Assembly (NCBI GenBank): GCA_017613595.1
Contig: JAGADM010000069.1
Span: forward strand, 1 to 11,051
Length of the DNA: 11,051 nt
Reading direction: 5' to 3'
Origin: Lachnospiraceae bacterium
Lineage (GTDB): Bacteria > Bacillota_A > Clostridia > Lachnospirales > Lachnospiraceae
The notes beneath the pieces are model-generated. The model did no database searches, was not told the origin of the DNA, and was given only the letters and a program-made list of their open reading frames with translations. The position numbers and the translations under genes were made by a program. Positions 7,314 to 11,051 of the stretch are shown piece after piece (within the stretch, counting starts at the first letter, position 1; every line of letters begins with the position of its first letter).

Positions 7314-9230
7314 ATGAGAAGACGTAACAGACTATGGAAGGCCGTGGTTGTATGCGGAATGCTCGCCGCGCTTACCGCCTGCGGCTCAAAGGACCCTTCG
7401 GACAAAGGCGGGAAGCCGACCGAAACGGCTGTGACGGCAGAGGTAACCCCGACCGGCGAAACGGTACCTTCCGGCGAAGTGACGCCATCCGGAGAAGTAA
7501 CTCCGACCGGTGAAGTGACACCGGCCGTAACCGATGCGCCGGTACCGACGGTGACGGAGACCCCGACACCGGATGTTACTCCCGCGCCGACCGGAGCACC
7601 GATCCCCGCGGGTTACTCGGACAAGGAGCTTAAGCAGCGGGCAATCGCGGAAGCAAAGGAAGTCGTTTTCGCGTACCGGTCCGAAAACATACTTACGGGG
7701 GATGTCTCCGAAAATCCGTTATATAAAGGATTTGAGTGGGATATAGAGGCTGACCGGGCAGTCCGGTATTACGACGCGGACGGAAACGAGAGACTTGTAC
7801 GGTATTTCTTAAAGGATAAGGAAGTATATGTCAAAAGCAGCAGTCACTTCGGTGAACTGATCTTATCCGGGGAAGGAACTGCCGAACCCGAATGGAACCC
7901 GCGCTTTCTGGAATATACTGAAACGGACACACAGGGAAGAAAGACGGTGGAACTTTCGGAATACAGCAAGTGTTTCTACACCTATGATCAGAACGGACGT
8001 CTGATACACAAATCGGGTTATTCCGGGGATTACCTTTCCTGGGAGGACCTGTACGGCTATGACGCGGAAGGGAATCTGAGCACCGAAGAGACCCGGACCT
8101 ATTACATAAAAGATCATACCCTTTCCCAGAGTACGAAGAAGACGTACAAGGAAGGCAGACTTGTCCTTACGGAGGAACGCGGCGGAGAGGATTTCACATG
8201 GAGGTTCTACGGATACTCTTTTTACGGCGACGGTGATGATATCACCGTATTCAGCAGTTCCCGGTCTTCCGATGACAGCATTCACAGCTACCGCATTTCC
8301 TATGAATATGATGAATCCGGTTCTCTGATCACGGAAACGCATACAACCGAAAGCGGAGAGGAACTTGCGAAAGTACACTATAACTATACGAAAGACGGAA
8401 GAGGCCGTATTATCGGCGTGGGGATTGTCTGCGAAGATCGCGGGAACGAGCCGGACAACAGGATTTTTTACGAGATAAAGTATTTTGATAACGGTCCGGT
8501 AATGCTTATTCCCCGTGTGCTTTTGGGAGATGAGTATGTGCTTGCGCGTTCTTCGGATGTATATCTTCCGAATGCGAAGATGAAGGAAATGCTGGAAACC
8601 GGAAACGGCTTCTCGCTGGATGCGCTGCGGCAGGAATTCCACGACTCTCAGCCCGACGGGCAATTCCATATACCGGTTTTATTAGACATTCGATACGATG
8701 AAGAGATTAAAAAGTCGTTCCGTCCTGCAGAGGGAACCGCAAAACACCTCGCCGAGATTGCCGGCTATTCCGGCGAGGGTTACAGAAAACTGATGGTGGA
8801 GTTGCTGAAGATGAAGGAATATCCGTCGGATAAAGGAGTCACCACTATCATGGGAGGCGGATATTCTTTGTACGACGGAGACCTGCTTCTGTACAGTTCT
8901 TACTACTGCGGCGGAGGCGGTCCCAACGATTTCACGGAAATTGAATATGATTCCGAAAAGCGTCCGATCAGCATATCTACCGGGAATGATTATACGGACA
9001 GTTACCGACTGACATATCAAAACGGTTGTGTGGCAAAGGTAATATATCACTCGTACAGCGATATGGACAGATATAATGATACCGGAACGGTTACTTATGC
9101 CTATGACGCTTCCGGAAAGCCTTCCGGCATAAACGGAGATTTCACATACGTTTCTACTTATGATGATGTAGAGAGAACCGTTAATCAGACCTTCCGCCTT
9201 ACTACTTACAGCGGAGACGGAAACGACTGA
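7314..9230 (+). CDS. Secreted lipoprotein with repeat-built stalk and YD-like repeats (paralogue 2)
   Basis: The 638-residue product has a basic start (MRRRNRLWK), a hydrophobic core (10-20) and lipobox LTAC with Cys23. A Pro/Thr/Glu stalk (about 36-95) contains four hexapeptides of TGEVTP type. The body has YD-like units: YYDADGN (152-158), FYTYDQNGR (221-229), YGYDAEGN (247-254), YEYDESGS (330-337) and YAYDASGK (595-602). It resembles the lipoprotein at 4808-6583 along most of its length: IPAGYSDKE against VPEGYSDAE, KYFDNGPVML against RYYSNGPVLL, VYLP...MLETG against VFLP...KLETC, and LYDGDLLL against LFDGDCLI. Both end in short Thr/Tyr/Gly tails. The two are diverged duplicates. AGGAGG (7299-7304) overlaps the VanZ-gene stop. 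It is likely a surface protein; its function is unknown. Confidence 0.85.
   Translation: MRRRNRLWKAVVVCGMLAALTACGSKDPSDKGGKPTETAVTAEVTPTGETVPSGEVTPSGEVTPTGEVTPAVTDAPVPTVTETPTPDVTPAPTGAPIPAGYSDKELKQRAIAEAKEVVFAYRSENILTGDVSENPLYKGFEWDIEADRAVRYYDADGNERLVRYFLKDKEVYVKSSSHFGELILSGEGTAEPEWNPRFLEYTETDTQGRKTVELSEYSKCFYTYDQNGRLIHKSGYSGDYLSWEDLYGYDAEGNLSTEETRTYYIKDHTLSQSTKKTYKEGRLVLTEERGGEDFTWRFYGYSFYGDGDDITVFSSSRSSDDSIHSYRISYEYDESGSLITETHTTESGEELAKVHYNYTKDGRGRIIGVGIVCEDRGNEPDNRIFYEIKYFDNGPVMLIPRVLLGDEYVLARSSDVYLPNAKMKEMLETGNGFSLDALRQEFHDSQPDGQFHIPVLLDIRYDEEIKKSFRPAEGTAKHLAEIAGYSGEGYRKLMVELLKMKEYPSDKGVTTIMGGGYSLYDGDLLLYSSYYCGGGGPNDFTEIEYDSEKRPISISTGNDYTDSYRLTYQNGCVAKVIYHSYSDMDRYNDTGTVTYAYDASGKPSGINGDFTYVSTYDDVERTVNQTFRLTTYSGDGND
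7449..7520 (+). repeat. Four 18-bp tandem repeats encoding the lipoprotein stalk
   Basis: Four adjacent 18-nt units start at 7449, 7467, 7485 and 7503, with consensus close to CCGTCCGGCGAAGTGACG. They encode (P)(T/S)GE(T/V)(V/T) hexapeptides. Units differ mainly at third codon positions, so the array is not recent but the peptide pattern is kept. Copy number could vary between strains. Confidence 0.85.
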
Positions 9231-9256
9231 GAAATAAGACATGGATGAGGCAGGGC

Positions 9257-9970
9257 ATGAACAGCAGAAAACGCTCACAGGTGATTTCGTATATACTCCT
9301 CGGACTGATTATCGTTTTCGCGGTAACCGGAACGATTCTGATGCTGTTCTTCCGCGGCAATGACCGGACGCTCTCATCGTCCGGAGCGGAAAATCTGAAG
9401 TACTTTACGGTACTCTCCAACGAGTTCTGCGGAATCGCCGCAGCGGTCTGCCTTATCCGTAAACTGTGCGGGAAAACGCAGCCGATGCTTTTGAAACTGC
9501 TTGCGGCATCCGCGGTCGGGCTTACGTTTCTGACGGTTGCCGGTTTCCTCGGTCCGCTTTACGGTTACCGGTTTATGTATCTGCGGGCCAACCTGTTTTT
9601 TCACCTGCTGCTGCCGGTTACGGCTATGGCGGAGTTCCTGCTGTGTCCTGCGGACTGCGCCTCGACCGGACTGAAGACGGCGGATGAAACGGTTGCCGTA
9701 CCGTTCCGATGGACCTTCTTTACGATGATTCCGGTAGCGGTTTACGGAGCGGCTTATCTTACGAACATTCTGATCAACGGTACCGGAGTGTGGCCGCATA
9801 CGAATGACTTTTACGGCTTCCTGAACTGGGGACTTCCGGCGGGGATAGTTATCTTCGCGGGAATTCTCTCGGCAGTCTGGGGAATCTCGTGCGGACTTCG
9901 TTTCGGACGAAGCCGGGTACAGGGCCGGAACACCGCACACCTCGGACAGACGGAAGAGGAGAAACATTGA
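9257..9970 (+). CDS. Six-helix integral membrane protein, possibly Pr6Pr-like
   Basis: The 237-residue product has six predicted membrane segments (about 9-32, 47-69, 79-101, 108-130, 150-173, 190-215) and a polar C-terminal tail. The motifs KYFTVLSNEF at the start of helix 2, NLFFHLLLPVTAMAEFLL in helix 4, and Trp/His/Asn-rich GVWPHTNDFYGFLNWG between helices 5 and 6 recall the poorly characterised Pr6Pr/DUF1600-like membrane proteins; this is from memory and not certain. The ATG at 9257 is preferred over the in-frame ATG at 9245 because a GAGGCAGGG stretch lies just upstream of it, and the protein then starts with a short basic segment before helix 1. It begins 26 nt after the second lipoprotein, so it probably belongs to the same transcript. 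No catalytic motif is visible. Confidence 0.75.
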   Translation: MNSRKRSQVISYILLGLIIVFAVTGTILMLFFRGNDRTLSSSGAENLKYFTVLSNEFCGIAAAVCLIRKLCGKTQPMLLKLLAASAVGLTFLTVAGFLGPLYGYRFMYLRANLFFHLLLPVTAMAEFLLCPADCASTGLKTADETVAVPFRWTFFTMIPVAVYGAAYLTNILINGTGVWPHTNDFYGFLNWGLPAGIVIFAGILSAVWGISCGLRFGRSRVQGRNTAHLGQTEEEKH

Positions 9971-10023
9971 GGGCTTGAACGGATCCCGATAACGACGGAT
10001 ATTCCATTTGGGGGGATAATGAA

Positions 10024-10283
10024 ATGAAGAAAAGACGGGTTACCCGTTCACGGCTTCCGGAGAGGATAACTACGGCGGAAGACAGAATGTCGTTTCCGTC
10101 ATTCAGTATAAATATGATAAAAACGGAAACCGGGTTTCTCTTGAGAACAAGGTTACCGTGGCGGGTACTCTGCGTGGAACCGTAAAGGAATCCTATGACA
10201 GCGAAGGTTTTCTGGTTTCTTCGGAAACAAACTGTTACCGGGAGAACGAAAAATGGAAGCGCGTCGGGGAACGTATCCAATAG
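10024..10283 (+). pseudogene. Remnant of a third YD-repeat (lipo)protein gene
   Basis: A good start site exists here: GGGGGG at 10010-10015, then ATG at 10024 followed by AAGAAAAGACGG (MKKRR). That frame closes at 10185 after 53 codons with no signal peptide. A different frame, open from 10023 to the TAG at 10281-10283 but with no ATG, encodes YD-repeat sequence: IQYKYDKNGNR, then VKESYDSEGFLVSSET, ending WKRVGERIQ. This matches the repeat style of the two upstream lipoproteins. The simplest reading is a third paralogue whose centre was deleted, joining its 5' end out of frame to its 3' end. The ribosome binding site and first codons resemble those at 4795-4816. A weak upstream promoter-like pair (TTGAAC 9975-9980, GATATT 9998-10003) may be part of the remnant. 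Confidence 0.65.
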
Positions 10284-10314
10284 AAAAAGCATTATGTTTA
10301 CAGGATAAAATGAA

Positions 10315-10350
10315 GAAAACGGGACCTTTCGCGGGTTCCGTTTTCATTTT
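10315..10350 (+). terminator. Rho-independent terminator closing the lipoprotein unit
   Basis: GAAAACGGGACC (10315-10326) pairs with GGTTCCGTTTTC (10334-10345) over 12 positions with one G-U pair and a 7-nt loop. The 3' arm runs into TTTTCATTTT. It lies 32 nt after the remnant's stop and before the rpmJ promoter, isolating the accessory unit from the ribosomal genes. Confidence 0.88.
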
Positions 10351-10355
10351 CCGTC

Positions 10356-10401
10356 AAAAAGACCGAAAAAAGCACGGAAAAACCTTGTTTTTCGGGAAAA
10401 A
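10356..10401 (+). promoter_or_regulatory. Phased A/T-tracts upstream of the rpmJ promoter (UP-element-like)
   Basis: Five A- or T-runs of 5-6 bases occupy 10356-10360, 10366-10371, 10378-10382, 10388-10392 and 10397-10401. Their centres are about 9-12 bp apart, close to one helical turn. Such phasing is known to bend DNA and to act as an upstream activating element when placed just before a -35 box, here at 10407. Confidence 0.6.
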
Positions 10402-10406
10402 TGTGC

Positions 10407-10435
10407 TTGCAATTTGCCAAGCGCTCTGTTAATAT
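10407..10435 (+). promoter_or_regulatory. Promoter of rpmJ-rpsM (extended -10)
   Basis: TTGCAA (10407-10412) and TAATAT (10430-10435) are 17 bp apart. A TGT at 10427-10429 gives an extended -10. The predicted start is about 10442, leaving a roughly 33-nt leader before rpmJ. This restarts transcription of the ribosomal cluster after two upstream terminators. Confidence 0.75.
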
Positions 10436-10474
10436 AGTAAACGGACTTTTTTCGAGGAAAGGAGTGTTTGCACT

Positions 10475-10588
10475 ATGAAAGTGAGATCTTCAGTAAAGCC
10501 CATTTGCGAAAAATGCAAAATCATCAAAAGAAAAGGGGCTATCATGATCATTTGTGAGAACCCGAGACACAAACAGAGACAAGGCTGA
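10475..10588 (+). CDS. rpmJ: 50S ribosomal protein L36 (bL36), zinc-binding form
   Basis: L36 is the smallest large-subunit protein and helps organise domain VI of 23S rRNA near the peptidyl-transferase region. The 37-residue product [15 protein letters not shown]... has all four zinc ligands: Cys11, Cys14, Cys27 and His32. It is therefore the zinc-ribbon (C+) paralogue rather than the zinc-independent one. AAAGGAG near 10458-10464 is about 10 nt before the ATG. It normally follows infA directly; here it is preceded by its own promoter. The gap of 337 nt to rpsM is much longer than the short spacing elsewhere in this cluster. Confidence 0.97.
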   Translation: MKVRSSVKPICEKCKIIKRKGAIMIICENPRHKQRQG

Positions 10589-10591
10589 TAA

Positions 10592-10629
10592 CAACAGTAC
10601 TTGAGAGGTTGTTCCGAAGAGTATTGTTG
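10592..10629 (+). other. Long hairpin just after rpmJ
   Basis: CAACAGTACT (10592-10601) pairs with AGTATTGTTG (10620-10629) over 10 bp with one G-U pair, leaving an 18-nt loop. It has no T-run after it, so it is not a usual intrinsic terminator. It may protect the rpmJ transcript end or be part of the rpsM leader structure. Confidence 0.5.
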
Positions 10630-10656
10630 ACTCGATAGAACAGCACTTGCTTTTTG

Positions 10657-10665
10657 TGTTACAAT
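10657..10665 (+). promoter_or_regulatory. Possible second promoter upstream of rpsM (extended -10 only)
   Basis: TGTTACAAT contains TGn (10657-10659) plus TACAAT (10660-10665), a strong extended -10 core. No good -35 lies at 16-18 bp; TTGACT at 10627-10632 is 27 bp away. It could start transcription near 10672, at the head of the structured leader. Confidence 0.45.
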
Positions 10666-10666
10666 C

Positions 10667-10917
10667 GTCGTTTCTAAACCCGGAGACGACAGGCTGTTCC
10701 GAAAGGAGCGGCACAAATTGTGATAGTGTGGGTAAAGAGCGTCACGAAAGGAAAGACGACTTTACTTTAGCTGCGAGTATCTACGCGGCTTTCGGTTCCG
10801 ATGTACGTCGGGCTGTCACATTTTAAAGCGGCTGAGCCGGTTCCGACCGGCAGGGAGAGTACTCCCGGGGACTGCGGTCCCGGGCATTTGCCCGAAAGAT
10901 AATTATTTTACGGAGGT
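10667..10917 (+). ncRNA. Putative structured leader RNA of the rpsM (alpha) operon
   Basis: The 337-nt gap between rpmJ and rpsM holds no convincing gene but a series of hairpins. These are GTCGTTTC/GAGACGAC (10667-10690), GCTGTTCC-GAAA-GGAGCGGC (10693-10712, a GNRA tetraloop), and GTAAAG/CTTTAC with inner CGTC/GACG (10732-10765). Then come AGCTGCG/CGCGGCT (10769-10790), CCGA/TCGG (10798-10811), GCCGG/CCGGC (10836-10851) and the three overlapping hairpins at 10853-10894. The rpsM ribosome binding site (GGAGG, 10912-10916) follows. In E. coli the same operon is controlled by S4 binding a leader pseudoknot; I do not see that structure here. I do not recognise the RNA as a known class. Autogenous control by an operon-encoded ribosomal protein is an inference. 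Confidence 0.5.
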
Positions 10918-10925
10918 TTTAGTAC

Positions 10926-11051
10926 ATGGCTCGTATCAGTGGTGTTGACTTACCAAGAGAGAAACGTGTCGAGATCGGCCTTACTTACATCTACGGTATC
11001 GGCAGAGTAAGCGCCAATCGTATTCTTGCCCAGGCTGAGGTTAATCCGGAC
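10926..11051 (+). CDS. rpsM: 30S ribosomal protein S13 (uS13), N-terminal part
   Basis: S13 sits in the head of the small subunit and contacts the P-site tRNA and the intersubunit bridge to L5. The first 42 residues are visible, [20 protein letters not shown] then [20 protein letters not shown], which is the standard S13 start with its helix-turn segment. The frame is open to the window edge. ATG at 10926 has GGAGG at 10912-10916, 9 nt upstream. In related bacteria it leads rpsK-rpsD-rpoA-rplQ. Confidence 0.97.
   Translation, partial: MARISGVDLPREKRVEIGLTYIYGIGRVSANRILAQAEVNPD

Noticed and set aside
4808..9230. Interpretation of the YD-repeat proteins as Rhs or polymorphic toxins
   Set aside because: They lack the Rhs core motif, a variable C-terminal toxin domain and an immunity gene. 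They are lipid-anchored and only about 600 residues long.
9245..9256. Upstream in-frame ATG for the six-helix membrane protein
   Set aside because: It has no clear ribosome binding site, whereas the ATG at 9257 has a purine-rich site immediately upstream.
4694..10474. Search for insertion-sequence ends, integrase, attachment-site duplication, tRNA or CRISPR repeats around the accessory block
   Set aside because: None was visible by eye. The block cannot be called a mobile element from this sequence.
10592..10629. The hairpin after rpmJ as an intrinsic terminator
   Set aside because: The stem is convincing but is followed by ACTCGATAG rather than a T-run, so it was listed only as a hairpin.
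10720..10770. A 16-codon GTG-start frame ending GKTTLL in the rpsM leader, resembling the end of a Walker A motif
   Set aside because: It is very short, the AAGGAG upstream is 11 nt away and lies inside the GAAA-loop hairpin, and the resemblance is to a common six-residue pattern. A leader peptide is possible but unsupported.
10801..10902. A 33-codon ATG frame in the rpsM leader
   Set aside because: There is no ribosome binding site, the peptide has no recognisable features, and the bases are better explained by the overlapping hairpins.

Overview
The window is a stretch of the spc/alpha ribosomal-protein cluster of a Clostridia-type Firmicute, most likely a member of the Lachnospiraceae with mid-range GC. 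The evidence is the gene order rplF-rplR-rpsE-rpmD-rplO-secY-adk-map-infA ... rpmJ-rpsM, a four-cysteine zinc LID in adenylate kinase, zinc-binding L36, and strong AGGAGG-type ribosome binding sites. All genes are on the + strand.

Region 1 (1-4693) is the end of the spc operon. It holds the last codons of rplF, then rplR, rpsE, rpmD, rplO and secY. A Rho-independent hairpin at 2940-2965 separates secY from adk, map and infA. A perfect 10-bp terminator with a UUCG loop follows infA. These genes make ribosomal subunit proteins, the SecYEG channel, adenylate kinase, methionine aminopeptidase and IF-1.

Region 2 (4694-10350) is the unexpected part: about 5.7 kb of accessory genes between infA and rpmJ, which are normally neighbours. 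It looks like a self-contained unit, with a promoter (TTCCAT-17-TATAAT), two large paralogous secreted lipoproteins, a VanZ-family membrane protein, a six-helix membrane protein, a broken remnant of a third YD-repeat gene, and a strong terminator. The lipoproteins have a lipobox, a Pro/Thr/Glu-rich stalk and a body with scattered YD-like repeats. Genes are 13-26 nt apart, so co-transcription is likely. The products suggest a cell-envelope module, but no biochemical role can be read from the sequence.

Region 3 (10351-11051) restarts the ribosomal cluster. Helically phased A/T-tracts lie upstream of an extended -10 promoter (TTGCAA-17-TAATAT), followed by rpmJ. A 337-nt gap between rpmJ and rpsM then holds an extended -10 element (TGTTACAAT) and a run of hairpins. 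These end in three overlapping hairpins that cannot all form, just before the rpsM ribosome binding site. This is a candidate cis-regulatory leader RNA for the rpsM operon. The window ends after codon 42 of rpsM.

The best candidates for something undescribed are the rpsM leader RNA and the YD-repeat lipoprotein/VanZ cassette inside the ribosomal cluster. All structures were found by eye; no folding program or database search was run.
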